Origin: Parus major
Lineage: Eukaryota > Chordata > Aves > Passeriformes > Paridae
Length of the DNA stretch: 64,000 nt
Direction: 5' to 3'
Assembly: GCF_001522545.3 (NCBI RefSeq)
Contig: NC_031774.1
Location: 21,184,370-21,248,369 of the forward strand
Shown here one piece after another: positions 1 to 12,929 of the stretch. Every line of letters starts with the position of its first letter. Position 1 is the stretch's first letter. Under the pieces are notes generated by a model. That model was not told where the DNA came from. It saw nothing but the letters and a program-made list of their open reading frames with translations, and ran no database searches. A program made the position numbers and the translations under genes.

Positions 1-3000
1 AACCTTCCCGAAGTGGAAGCATTTCACAGTTTTCCAAAGAACCAGGAAATCTTTTTTTTTTTTTTTTAAATGGCAACAGAAATAAAAGTATATCAGTCTC
101 CAGCACTTCAAATAAAAATAAAGACTTGATTTTTCATTGCTTCGTTTAATAATTTAGGCCCATGCAAAGTGAGTGCAAAAGAGGTATTGATGATCTATTT
201 TGCACTATTTTCTCACCTGAGTCTTGAAATGTGATTCCCTAATATGATACAGACTACCAGCATGGTGAAACAGGTGCTTATACAGAGCTGAGTATACAAA
301 GGGCAAGACAGCAGAAAATTAGGGCATAGGGGCCTATCCCAATTCCCCCAAAGGAAATGGGAACTGGATTAAGCCTAAACCTCTAATTACATACGGGTAA
401 TAGTCTATCAGAACTCCCACAGCAAAAGGGAGTTGGATCAAGCCCAAGACTCTAATTGCATTTTTTCCTTGCCATTTTTGTTCATATATTTTGTTTACTC
501 TGGCTCATCATTACATTATTTTGTAATTATTATGATAGGATTAGTGGCCATTAAATATCTGATTTCTGAATGGTATGGCTTGTTCCTTGTCAGTGATGTC
601 CCTGATCTATGTCAGAAAGGTTTGCATATTCTGGTTGGTATAGCAAGAGATAGATACATTTATTTAATTGACTGAAATGGATCAAGGCTTATACATTTCC
701 TACCAGCACCTCAAAGAGCCATACTACTTTCCTTTGTGTGGAAAACAGTACAGTGCTAGGCCACACCAGTGCTATTTTCCTCCCATTTTTTATCCTGGTA
801 TTTGTACCAATGCCTTTGAATTTCTGTAGTGAGGCCTGGATATATCTAAGGAATTTTATAAGAAAAAAGCATTACTGACTATGTTATAGATAGCTATTAC
901 TTGGAGAAAGTTACAGCGCTATCTGCCATTTTGGAGCACCCCAATACATTTATTCAGTTTGTTCAATACCAGATTTTCTCCTGCTCTTCTAATATTAACT
1001 TTGCAGTGGTATCAACATGTCATCTGTAGTGCAGATGTTTGGAGATTTGTCCCTTCTTTGAATCCCATCCCCAAACATCCCAGCTCTAGAGTCTGACATC
1101 CCAGTCAGAAGAGAGTTCTGGCACATTCCAGGCAACAAGGAGTGTGCCCATACTTCCAGTGGTACCCTGACTGCGGCATACTGGCAATATCACAAAGACA
1201 GGGCTATACAGAGGCCCCGACACATGATGGGAATTCTCACTGACGACAGTAGAAACTGCATGCGTCAGTCTAGGCAGGACTCCAGGTAGATGATGTCAGC
1301 ATGGCTTGGAACACATCAAAGTAGGAAATACATGCTGGAGCAAGGGGCATTTCTGCAGTCATTCCTCACAACATAATTTTACTTAGTCGCCCATTAATAA
1401 TGTCCTGAGACAGAAGGGTACAGCTTTATTTTGGAGATTTTATTGATTTTGCCTAATTTGTACTTTCAGTTTGTGACCTTTATATGTAAACTCAAAATTA
1501 GGGGAGGGTTTTAGTCAAGACAGGCATAGGCTTCTGGAAAAGTTTTCTCACAGCTGTGGTGGAAACAGGCAAGCAAATTAGCTATGGATTTTGATTAATT
1601 AATGAAAGAGTTTAGATAGGAAGGTTGTCCAACACAGGAAGGTTTTACTCATCAACATAGGAGATTTCATTCATTGTATCTATCTGGGGAGCTGGAAAAG
1701 AGATAATTATCAATACTCATTGGAAGGATATGGTGAATCATTGATATAGCTATTCTTTGCTTTCTGAGACAGAAAGACTGACCAATTTGGAGGCGTTTTG
1801 TTCCCAATTAATATACTTTTGGCTACAGCAGAGGTACAGAAACTTTGAACCAAATAGTAGAAGACGTGTCTGTCAATTAAACTATCCAGGAGATGTATTG
1901 GTAAGTGACCTTCGGTTACAGAAATATAAAGACTAAGTAACCTCAGTCACTTCACTGGAATCATTCAAGACTTAAACTGACAGAAAAGAGGAAGGAACGT
2001 CTTTATCTCTGAAACTCTCTTATCGCTTTTAGAATAACGCAGCCTTAACGTGTATCTCCTAACTGCAGTAGGAAATATGTTTTTCTTTCAGACTGAGCAG
2101 TATTTTGGTGTTTAGCTCACTTGACATAGTGTCTGTCAAAGAGGGCCATTTTTTATTTGTGAACTTACAAACCTGATTTGCAGTGTTTCCAATATGTGCA
2201 TTAAAATTTGTAGGGCTGTATCTCACTGTAGGCTTAGCATTTGTTAATATTTGAAAGGCTCGTTTGATTAAGAAGAAACAGGGTGAAATACATCATGATG
2301 AACAACAACAAAATGTTTAAAAATAGATCCAATTCTCTTGATTAAAACAGATTAATTTTAAAATTTTCAATGAAGATTAGTTAGAACTATATCAATGATT
2401 TGTGAAAAGTAGTATCTGAAGGCCATTCTGGGCTATGTGGAGCCTGGGAACTTAGAGAGGCAGAGGATTAAGCTGGCCAGTCCAGCTTCAGTGTTCATGA
2501 CCAAAATACACCAACGCTCAGATACTTCAGGCTCTGAGATGCAAGTGAACTTGCAAAAACTGCTTCATTCAGCAGTTCTGTGTGCTTGTGGTAACAAAGG
2601 TAAGGAACCTATTTAAAACATATACTTTAACCAAAATATTTGCCTTAGCATTGCTTTTTGGAAAAAGCAATGTAAAAATACCTATCAGATCTGTTTTAAA
2701 AGATAGGTTCTCTTTTGCCATGAAAGAAAACCACGTCTTTCATCAGTGGGGTCTGACACTGAGGTAAGCAGGTCTTCTCTGTATAGCTTTAGTGACAAGA
2801 AATTGTCGTGCTTCTCTCCCACCTCCGTAACAACAGGTGCAAAGTGTGATACGCCTGCAGCCAGTGAAGTTGTTGGAGTCTTGGAGGGGTTCAGAGGGGC
2901 TGTCTCTGGCAGAATTCTTCAAGAAAGGGGAAAAGTGCAGGTTTTGTAATACAGCTTTTTAAAATAAATACCTAAATTGCATGTAATTCAACAGCTAAGC

Positions 3001-3245
3001 ATTTTCTTAAGCACTAGTATCAAGATACTGACTAAAAAGTAAATAATACGAAAAATTTCTGCTAGTAAAATCTTCTCTTTCCTAATATAAAATAAGGTGG
3101 AGAAAATATATTGTATATGCAAAATGTTTTTTTGCTTTTTTTGAAGGAAAGAGTGTGTATAAAGAAAACTATTTGAAATAAGTTTAAGAAAAATGTGCTT
3201 GACTGCAATAATGTAAAAAAAAAAAAAAACTTTACAAGATTTTAC
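1..3245. other. Non-coding intergenic DNA
   Basis: No supported gene. Several polyadenylation-like hexamers (aataaa) cluster at 80-125, which could be the 3' end of an upstream transcript, but nothing confirms it. A moderately G+C-richer patch at about 1060-1330 is not recognised. Donor-like AAG|GTAAGG (2599/2600) and GAG|GTAAGC (2763/2764) occur without identified acceptors. Confidence 0.5.
2720..2743. repeat. Short perfect inverted repeat
   Basis: ATGAAAGA and TCTTTCAT are 8-bp perfect arms separated by 8 bp. It lies 20 bp before a donor-like GAG|GTAAGC. Confidence 0.5.
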
Positions 3246-3398
3246 CTGTATCTGTAGTTCATTGTAACCAGGGGAAAACTGATTCTTCTGCAGAGTGCAG
3301 GCAAACAGACAACATTCCACTGGGTTGGACTGGGACTCTGTGTAGGTGGCATGTTGACCCTTGGCACAGAGTGACTTCACAGTGCTAGGTGATACCAT
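3246..3398 (-). other. Candidate minus-strand exon with ATG-initiated open frame ending at a splice donor
   Basis: On the minus strand an ATG (plus 3396-3398, A at -3, G at +4) opens a frame of 51 codons beginning MVSPSTVKSLCAKGQ and ending ...YNELQIQ. It runs exactly into CAG|GTAAAA at plus 3246. The segment is clearly more G+C-rich than its flanks. The peptide resembles no family I know. A non-coding exon or coincidence are both plausible, and no acceptor or partner exon was identified. Confidence 0.25.
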
Positions 3399-5855
3399 TT
3401 TAAACAGTTAATTAAACTAAAGTTTAAATGTTTTAGACCCACATTTCAGCCCCCAAAATCTGAAAATAAAGGACCATCTTACTTCCTCTCATGATCTTTA
3501 TTGCAGATCTCTGTGCTCCAGTCCTAAGAGGTCATGATGCTTTCCCAGGCAGATTGAGGTCCCACTCTGTAATTCATACAGGTAGTTTGCCAGTGTTTCA
3601 CTGATAAAAGTACATGTCATGGATCTGAATTCTTACTGGCATGCATGAGAGAAATTGCTAAAATCATTGCAGCTGCACAGGTTTGCATCAGTAACTTTGG
3701 CTCTAGTTTGTCAGTAAAATGTGGAGATCTTCCCTCTCAAAATGTTTGGAAGTTTTCTGCCATGGGTCAGTGCTATGTACCACCTAACCCCAGTTTCACA
3801 GAGTACATTTGTGTGTAGGCAACTGATTGCACGTGCTAGGAGTGGGAAGTGTTTTGCAGTCACTTCCCTGTATGATGTCTGCCATAAACATCCTGTAAAG
3901 AGTTAATACCACTGGAGGCTAATCACAGAAGACTTGCTGACCTCAGGGGATTTCATCAGACCCAAGCGATTTTGTGATCCGACCCCATGAAGACGTTGCA
4001 CAAGTCATGCATGTGTTGAGGGTTCAGTTGTTGGTTTTTGAAAGCTGGTTAATGGCTGTTGTCTTTAGTGAAAAAAGTGTAATAAAAATGTTATTTTCTG
4101 CTTAATGCAGAATGTTTTAACTTCTCAGAAGATAGCTCTTAGTCTTTGCTTGCCCATCTGGCCCCTCGGGCTGGTCACTTTCATAGCTGGGTTGTGCAGC
4201 TGATGGTGCAAGAGCACAGCAAAGACGATGTACCCGAGACTACAGTCAATGGGAGAGCTACACAGAAGAGCAGTGCCACTGGCAACAGACCGAACTGTGA
4301 CCATTGGATTCTGGTTCAGTTATAGATGTTTTAAAAAACAAAATCTAAGATTAAGATGTTTGGTTAACCCTTTGGAAGTGAGTACTTGTAAAAGGCGGGG
4401 GGAGGGGAGGGGGAAGTTTTTCTAGGAAAGCACTAAAGTATTGTGATCTATTGTGAAAGGGCTAATAAAGGGTAAAATCAGCAGCTCTATGGCTTGTAAT
4501 ACCTGTGGAGCAGAAACCTTTTTAAAGTGGACTAACTATTTTCATACCTTTTAACAGTTACCTTACCTGTATAAAAGTACATTTTCTAGTTTAAATAATT
4601 GTCTTTATTAATGATTAATGAGCTGTGAACTTGAACTTGCTTTATTTACAATTAAGGAAATATTCAAAATCACCTGAATAGCCCTAATTTGAATTTATCA
4701 GCAATGCTTTTAAATTTTTTTTTAGAAGTTCAAAATAGGACAACTTACAAATTACATTTTAAATAGTTTCACATCTCCCTTAAATAAGTTTGTTACACAT
4801 GTAGACTGAAATTTTAGATGTTCTGTTTTAATTTAGTGAGACAGTTTTTGGCTTAAAATAGGGTAATTCTGAATGGAAAAGTTATCAAAGCTTTATTTTT
4901 GGCAACAGCTTTTCAAAACGACACGAGGTGTAGTCTGCTGTGCCTTGTGTAGTTTCAAGCTCTTGCTCTGCTTGAAGTGCTCACAATTTTGTACGATCAG
5001 GCCCATAACTACCTTTGTCACCACAAATAGAGCCATCAGTGTCACGCCATTCCAAAAAAATATGTTAACCCTTTCCTGCCCAGCACCTTCTCAAAGACTT
5101 GCTTCAACTCGAGCAATTCAAAGAACCAGCTTCGAGAGGAGCTTTGAGAGGAGTGGAGAGCTTTGGTGGTTGATTCAGTAACTCTTTAACAGATCATCTT
5201 GATTTAACTCCTGGTTTTGCATAATATAAAGGAGTTTTCACCGATTCTCCCTCTCTGTTCCTGGTTCACACTTTCTGTGTTTGCTGGGAAAATATATTGC
5301 CAGTTTGCTTCTTTGTGGGGGGACAGGTGAAGCCTATGACTTAACAGCAAATAGACTAGAGGCATCAAGGTCACAGCTAAAATAGGTAGAACTACTAATT
5401 TTTCCAGCTGTATACTAGCAAAAACATGCATCACAAAGGCCTGATCTTAACCAGCCTCCCATGCTTTTCCATTGCCCTCACTATTTGACACCTGTAGGTT
5501 TGTGGATTGGAAGCCAGCTTTCATCCCAGCTGTTACTGGTGCCCTGGGTCCTGAGCATGCAGGACCTGTGTGCTTGGGACCACCCCAGCTTGGGGCCTTA
5601 CAAGTATCCTGCTCTGTCTCTGCACCACACTCTGCTTGGGTTCAGACGCAATTTTACATGTGACTAAATAGCACTGCTTACTGAAGGAGTTTATAAATCC
5701 TGGGGACTAGATTGAAACAATTAGTTCCAAAATAGTTTTGTCCTGTAAAATAGCTTCAATCAACATCAGGACTAAACATGCTTTCTGTTCCTTATTGAAA
5801 AAAGTAAGGAATTTCTGCTGGCTCTTTGGAAGCTAAATCCTACAACCTCTAGTGA

Positions 5856-5874
5856 ATATTCATGCATATTCATG
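5856..5874. promoter_or_regulatory. Tandem POU/octamer-like motif
   Basis: ATATTCATG is repeated at 5856 and 5866 (10-bp period), creating ATTCATGCATATTCAT. This resembles dimeric POU sites such as MORE (ATGCATATGCAT). Confidence 0.3.
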
Positions 5875-7218
5875 AAAATGGTATCAAGGAACTCAATAGA
5901 AACATTTCTGTGGATCAGAATTATTCCTAGGAGTGCAGATTAACATAATATGGCCCCAGAAAAATCTCCAATTGATAATGCTACAATGCTTCCTCTTTTG
6001 GCACCTAGCTTTTAGAGCTAAGTTTTAAAAGCAGTAAATCAAAAGTAAGAGTTAAAACTTTTAATTGCATGTTTCCAAGTGCATTATACATAAAACAACA
6101 TTAAGTATTCCAAATGAATTAGAAAACAAGTAAAAAAGCCTTTAGCTGTAGTTTTGGTTGAGTTTCTTTTCTTGGATGTTTGGGATCTGCTATAATCACT
6201 TCTACAAAAATTAAAATCTTTAGGACAAGCAGCTTGAATTTTCAACTAAGTAAGCAAAATTTTGCACAGTACTAGAGTTTTTAAAGTAAAGAAATTGGTG
6301 ATTTGATTTGTAACAATAATTTGCAAATTTAACTTTGGAACCAGCTTTTTTTTCCAGATGAGGCAGGACCAGAAGTAGCCAGAACATTCAGAGAAGGTAA
6401 CTATATAAGCTTTCAAAGCTGCTTTGGTAACATACTGTCTATCATAAACATAATTTTCACAGAATCAAAAATCCATATTTTCATATGAAAAAAAAATTCA
6501 TACAAGCCTCTTGACCTCCATAATTAATTTAGGCAAAATATCTACTGCCTTTAAATGTATTGCCTGAAAATACTTCTTTCAGGGGAAAAAAAAATGTCTG
6601 GAGCTTTATGTAGCTTTTATTTGAATATATTACATATTGTGAAATATTGACATACAAAGACAGGTCCTTTTAATTGTCAAGAATTTGGACTTGAAGGAAA
6701 TTAAAAATCAGAAAAGATTAAAAGTTAGGGAAAACATTTTAGAACTGCAGGCACCAGCCAGATAATTTCAGTGGGCAGCTTTTTTAAAAGGTGAATATTT
6801 ATACTAAATGGCATCCAGTTCAGAAATAATTTTCAGGGAAGATATTTTCATATATTCTGGGAAGTTAGACTCATAATAGCCAAAGTACTACGTAGCATGC
6901 AGCTAAATATAAAACAAAATAAGCTCAGTTATCTAATATAGATATAAATACAAGTATTTGTGAAATCTATTTACAGCAGTGTTTTATACCTTAACATAGA
7001 GACAAAAAAAAGCAAAGTGGAAATATTGTATACTTTAGCTAAAATACCAACTAATTTTTTTTCCTTTTGCTGGAATTATTTCCTAGCAGTAATAAAAAAG
7101 ATTTAAATTTTAAATTTAAATAAAGATATCAAATATGTCCAAAGAATAAACATACCTAATTGGTACTGAATTCATATGATAAAATTTAGGAGACAATTGG
7201 ATTTTAAATTCTTTTGGA

Positions 7219-7275
7219 CTGATCCTGCTCTCCTGAAATGAATGGTAAAATTCCATTTGCCTTCAAAGGGAGCTG
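7219..7275 (+). repeat. Ancient amniote interspersed repeat, copy 1
   Basis: 'ctgatcctgctctcctgaaa' followed by 'tgaatggtaaaattcca', then 'ttcaaagggagc'. This resembles a common reptile/bird repeat with inverted arms (gaagtcaatgg ... ccattgacttc). The same pattern recurs at 17234. I cannot assign a named family. Confidence 0.5.
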
Positions 7276-9827
7276 AAATTTATGTAAGCTTTTAAAAGAG
7301 AATTTATTAACTCTTCAGTATTCTACTAAATAATAAAACTTCAGTGTTTGTTTAAAATCAAAGTAACAAAAAATTTAGATTAAAATCTAAGCAAACAAGG
7401 ATTAGCAAATACTGTTAAAAAAAGCATTTGGGAAATAGCTATTGGTAGCCTATTGGCTGATAATTTAATAAAAAGTATTCAGCCTTATTTTTCTACTGTT
7501 TTAAGTTGTTTATAGGACTTGGATGTTTTAGATTCTCCATTAATATATACAGGATGCAAAAGAAATAAAGCCCTGCCCTTGCAGAATAAAGGTAGAAATA
7601 TGTTTTGTCAATTAAAACAATTAAATCAAGCTGCTGAATTTAAAATTTAGTTACCTAAGAACTGACATTTTAATGTTAGCACTAGAAAATAAAATAGAGC
7701 TATCTTTGCATCAAAGAAGAACTTCTTTTAACAAAATATACAAATTTGGTCTTTCAGGCATTAAAAAAATTATTTGTACTTGTGAGTTTAAATTTGTGGT
7801 TTAGTAAATATATTGTTTAAATAGTTGGCAGAGATAACCTTTGAAAAAGGATAATTGGTAGAATTAAAAGTTAAAATTTGTGCAAAAAGAAAATAGTTTG
7901 ATAAGGGCAAAGAGTAAGCATAAGTCAGATTGGGATTCATCACTATCTCATGAATTGCTTTATACCATACTAATGCATATGACTTTAAGACAAAATTGTT
8001 AGAATTGTTACTCACCCTTACTGATTCTATTTTTCTATGTTTCTATTAAAAAGTTATGTTTTTTCCTCCTTCAAAAATTGTTATTGATTTTTCTATAGAG
8101 AAGCAGAAAAAAAAAGTAAATTTGATCATAATTTACAAATACTTTTTCTATTGAAGCAGACTTTTTAGTCTGAAATTACTAATAGGAAATTATTGTAACT
8201 TTTTTTACAAGTTAATTTATGTAAGAAGCTTTTTGAAAGTTATAATATTATCTTATAACTGACTGTAGCTAGAATACAGCCTTTTTTCAAATTGAACACT
8301 GTACATAATAATTAACAAAACATGTGGATGTAGATACAGTTGCAATTATTAGGAACATTAATTTGCATTGTTGAATCTTAGTGGGGAATTTGTTCTTTCT
8401 TAAGGCTCACAAGTAGTTAGCAATGAAAACAAATTGAGATTAAAAGAATCTGTTTCAAATCTTCCTTAAAGACCTGAAAAATGTTTCTAAACCTTTAAAC
8501 GTGGTTTGATATATTTTTGCCTGTAATGTATAGGTTATTTATAAATACTTTCTTGGATAAAATATTTTTATTTATGGATAGTTCATATCTCATTAAACTG
8601 ACTGAGCAGACAGGGTTACATCATATTTGTTTGTAAATTTAGCTGACACTTATTTAATAGAAAAATGAGCTAGATAAATATCCTAAATTAAGTTTTATCC
8701 AAATAATAGCACTTGTAATAATTATTTTATGTTAAGGCTCCTCTATTGATTGTGTATCTGGAAGCTCTCTGTTCAGTTTCTATTTAATATTCTTGGAGTT
8801 TTTTTCCATTTATGGCTTTCAGAATAATAAACACAATATCGCTGTTTTTGAAATTTACAATAAAGAATAAATATTGATTTTGTTTTGACATCAAGATAAA
8901 TTACTGGCAGAAGGAAATATGCAGCAATTTTGCACAAGTAACTTCATGAAGTTTTAAAGTCTTTGCAGGGAAGGAGTTAAAAGAACAAAAAGAAACTAAT
9001 GACCCCCCATCCCTCCCATATTTGAATAAAAATATTTCTATATGTCTGCTGCAATTTTTTTAAGAGGGGAAACAGCTTTTTTGCTTTGGCACTGTATTAA
9101 AATTCAAATAATAACATTAAAATTCATGATGAGAGTTTTACCATGGAATTTAGCTTTTCAAAGGTCTGGACAGCTTCTTAAATTTAACTGAAACTACATT
9201 AAAAAATTATGTTTTCATGTACTAAGTAAACCTAAATGTTTACCTTGGAAAAGAATAACTGCATATATCTGATCTATGGAGAGAGGAACTCCACAAAGGT
9301 GATTTTTTCAAAGGAAAATAATTATTTCCATATAAAATTTAAATGAATGGGCATTTGTTTCTAGCCATATTAGTGCTATAACCAGTAAAATAAGGTAGAT
9401 TTTTACTGAGTAAATGAGAGGTAGGTACAGTATGATCTAAAGTGGGAGAGAGCTCAGAGTTGCCTCAATGTAGTGGCAGCACATAAATGTCAAGGAACAA
9501 AGTTCAACTTCTTTGACTAAGTTTCCACTGAGATACCACCTTAAATTTGAATTTGCAAACTGTATGTGCTTCAATTAAATCATGGGCTTTTAAAACATAT
9601 TAACAAACTTACACATGACTATGTTATTAACTATTTCATTAATTAGAAAGAGAGCTCTGTAAGATATAATGTAAGCCAAAAATGGAAAATGGAACTGATG
9701 GTGTTAATAATATGCTTCATTCTTGATTTTTAAAAGAACAGTTTTAGAGGAGAACAGTAAATTCACCAGAATAAATTCACAATTGTATATACCTCTATTA
9801 CTTTTTGAAAATGTTTTGTTCTCCTGT

Positions 9828-9850
9828 CATTAATTATGACATTAATTATG
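9828..9850. promoter_or_regulatory. Tandem homeodomain-type motif
   Basis: CATTAATTATG occurs twice, at 9828-9838 and 9840-9850, a 12-bp period. Each copy contains a TAATTA core (paired/Antennapedia-type homeodomain sites). It lies in a long AT-rich, repeat-poor block. Confidence 0.35.
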
Positions 9851-10490
9851 TCATCTTTTTGCTCTCCAGAAATTATGCCAAAGTTGCTGAAAGGATAAAA
9901 ATATCATCAGCTTAAGTACCACAAAAAAGTTTTCAAATATTTCTATATTTCATGTTACAATAAGGTGTATGTGAAAGATGATTGAATGTAATTCATTAAT
10001 TAAAAAAATTCCAATGATGAAGATTCAGCTTTAAATTATTATTTCAGTAGACTCTTTTACTCTTTTTTTATAATATTTTTTTTTTCTGTAGGGTACTGTA
10101 AATATAAGACAAAGTCCTACATTCAGAACTCCAGCTGATAATAGAATAAGATTAGACAAGGATTTGGAATGCAGTTTCCTCATTTCTGACTGTAATCTTA
10201 TAAACATAGGAATATCTATGTTAGAGGTTCCAAATTGAATACTTTTCTTCTGCTACAGTTACCTAGATTTCTGTTCTATTTACTAAGATTAAAATTTTTG
10301 CCACAGTTTTCATTGTTAAGAAATTTCAATAAGAAGACCAATTGCTCTGGTCTCTAAAAATCCATTTTGTCAGGATGAGAATTAATTAATACAGCTTTAA
10401 TTTACTTTAAGTTTTCTCTTTCCCTTTTTCTCCCTGGTTAATTTGGTAGAGAGCAAAAGTAGAACTCAGATTAGTGTAATTTCTGCCATG

Positions 10491-10554
10491 GCAGGGAGGT
10501 TGGAACTAGTTATCTTTAAGGTCCCTTCCAACTCAAACTATTCTGTGTTTCTGT
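10491..10554 (+). mobile_element. CR1 LINE 3' tail fragment
   Basis: 'gggaggttggaactagttat' is followed by 'ctttaaggtcccttccaact', then 'aaactattctgtgtttctgt'. This is the last ~65 bp of a CR1 element in + orientation, severely 5'-truncated. Confidence 0.8.
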
Positions 10555-12748
10555 ATCTTCCTAACTCATATCAAATCCTCTGTTTCTGTAAGACAAATTC
10601 TTGGGGTAATAATGACATGCTGCTACTAGCATGATTTTTTTAACCTAAAATATACCATTCATTAAGTTTAATTCACTCCAAAAAATCCAGTTAATTTGCC
10701 TCAATATTTATCAGAGTTGCAAATTGGGATTTTAGTTATTAAATCTTATTATTAATGGTCATTATACTTATCATATAGAATGCTATTTAAACAAGCTTCA
10801 TGCTTTTAAGATTTAAAGCAACCATTCAAGTCATCTTCACCACTGTTCTGCTATAATAATGCAGTAAATTTGTGTTTCATGACACAGGGATTTAAGATGA
10901 GATAGTACTATGTGCACAAGAGTATCTAATTGGAACAAAAAGGAAAGCAGTCAGAATATGAGGATATCTGGATTTAAGTGGGTTAGTACCAAACTTCTTT
11001 GTAAATTGCTATGTGAAATTTTGATTCATATAGAATCATAGGTGTGAAGATGTGAAATTACACAGACTGTGTGATGTATCCAAGTCCAGCCAGGAGCTCG
11101 TCAGTGATCACTGGGCTCATGTGACAGCCGTGACTTGTTGTATTGCAGCCTGACTCCATCCTGAAATGGAGTCCAAAGTGGAGAAGTGGATGAGGTGGAG
11201 GTACAGGCTAAGGTCTGCAGCTGGAACACAAGCCTGCCCATCCTCAGACCAGCCCAGCTCTTGGATAGGAGCCATTCCAGGTCTGTGGTACCCAAGTCCT
11301 CCAGAAATTTAGGGTCAGGCCTGTTTTGGTAAAAACTATTTGGCTACACTCTAGTGTACAGTGCAGTCAGTTTAAATTAGGTTGTACTTACCAGAATTTT
11401 TGTGTATGATATTCTGTATTTATGGCTTGGACATTGTGATTATTTTAACTGCTTGCTTAAAAGAAGCTGAAACTTTAGGAATAGAGAGGAATTATTTTTT
11501 TACCAAAGAAAAAAAATACTGTATATAGGACAGACTCTGTATAGGTAATATGCCACCTAGCTGCTGGGTGTATTTATTCCTTATGCATATGAGATGGGAG
11601 GTAACATGAAGCAAGAAGGTACTAATGGCTGCCTTTGACTAACAACTGGTAAAAATTAAGTGGATGCTGACAGAATCACTTACCATTTGTGGAAGTTTCA
11701 CATGTGTCTCACTTTCCAAATTTAATCAAAATTTAGAATTTTTCTTGTATATGTTTTCTGAAATTTCAGAGTTCACTGGTCACACAAAGATGCACAACAA
11801 TAGTGAAGTATGGGTCATATTCTTCATCTGCACGGCATACAAGTGCTGAAGGTTCACAAGGGGGAAAAAAAATCTCAGCCAGGTTGTGTCAATTAACAGT
11901 GTTCTTTACACACTTAGTTTATTTGAGAAGTTCCACAGAGCAAACTTTGAATTAATCTGCTCATCCTTCACTTTTCCTTGAGTTTATACTCCAGCAGCTT
12001 ACAGAGTTGCTGGTTGCTATATAACTGGGACTGTTTGGTCCCAGTAAGACCAGCTTCAATACTATTCATGTGAGAGACAAAAAACCTGAGCAGAAATACC
12101 TGACCTTAACCTATGTGAAATGTCCACTTTATATTGCTTTATCAGGAATACGTACTTGGGTCCACAGCCACTGTTTACAGATGGGTCTGTAATCTATTAT
12201 CATGTAGATAACTATCAGGCCAATTTTTTCTTCTTCTCTCCCCTTTTCTGAGTTCTGATTATTTTAACTATGGTTGGGTAGCCAGAGAAGAATATTTTGT
12301 TATTACCTGTAACCAAAAGTCCTACAGTATTTAGACAAATACTGTAAAACACCATTAATAAAGAGGTGCTGCAAAATCATATAGGACAGTAAGAAATATC
12401 CATGGAAAAGACTGTCAGGGCTTAATTTTTCATAAAAATCTTTAGGACCATTAATGTAATTTTTATACAGCACTTTATTTATTTTTTTTTTAATAGGAAA
12501 AGATCGAAGTAACACCTGTAATATTTCTGAAATCAGAACACTGCATTTTCTTTTTATGGAACTCTACTGAATTTTGTTTATTCCCATTTAAATTGTTACA
12601 TCACGCTCATAACTGCACTGTTGAAAAGCCACTCGCTTAGTGCTAATGAGTGTGTTTAGGTACTTGAGAATGACTTGACTTCTTTCCCAGGAAAGGGATG
12701 GGAGTACCATATATCCAAGATTAGTTGAACACAGCTTGGTTTACAACC

Positions 12749-12766
12749 CATGAATATGCATTCATG
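12749..12766. promoter_or_regulatory. Palindromic POU-like element
   Basis: CATGAAT-ATGC-ATTCATG has perfect 7-bp arms around ATGC and contains ATATGCATTCAT, close to a palindromic octamer (MORE/Pit-1-like) site. Confidence 0.3.
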
Positions 12767-12911
12767 AGGACTAGACATAGTATGGCTTTGGATGGTCTTC
12801 CTGAGGATAAAAATGGATGTTCTGTTAGTCTCCTGTTAGTAGATGGTTTCTGATCTTCATTATGCTACGAATTTCTAGCCAAACTTTTTGTTGTCCAGAG
12901 GGAGTTATTTT

Positions 12912-12929
12912 TTAACACTAGTGTGTTAA
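12912..12929. repeat. Short perfect inverted repeat
   Basis: TTAACAC-TAGT-GTGTTAA has 7-bp perfect arms with a 4-bp centre. Confidence 0.6.

Larger units (their letters stand above)
3399..10490. other. AT-rich, repeat-poor intergenic DNA
   Basis: No supported gene. From about 5.7 kb the block is very AT-rich and almost free of recognisable transposons apart from one ancient repeat. It contains homeodomain/POU-type motifs and an HNF1-like TTAATGATTAA at 4608-4618. Short frames here are chance. Confidence 0.6.
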
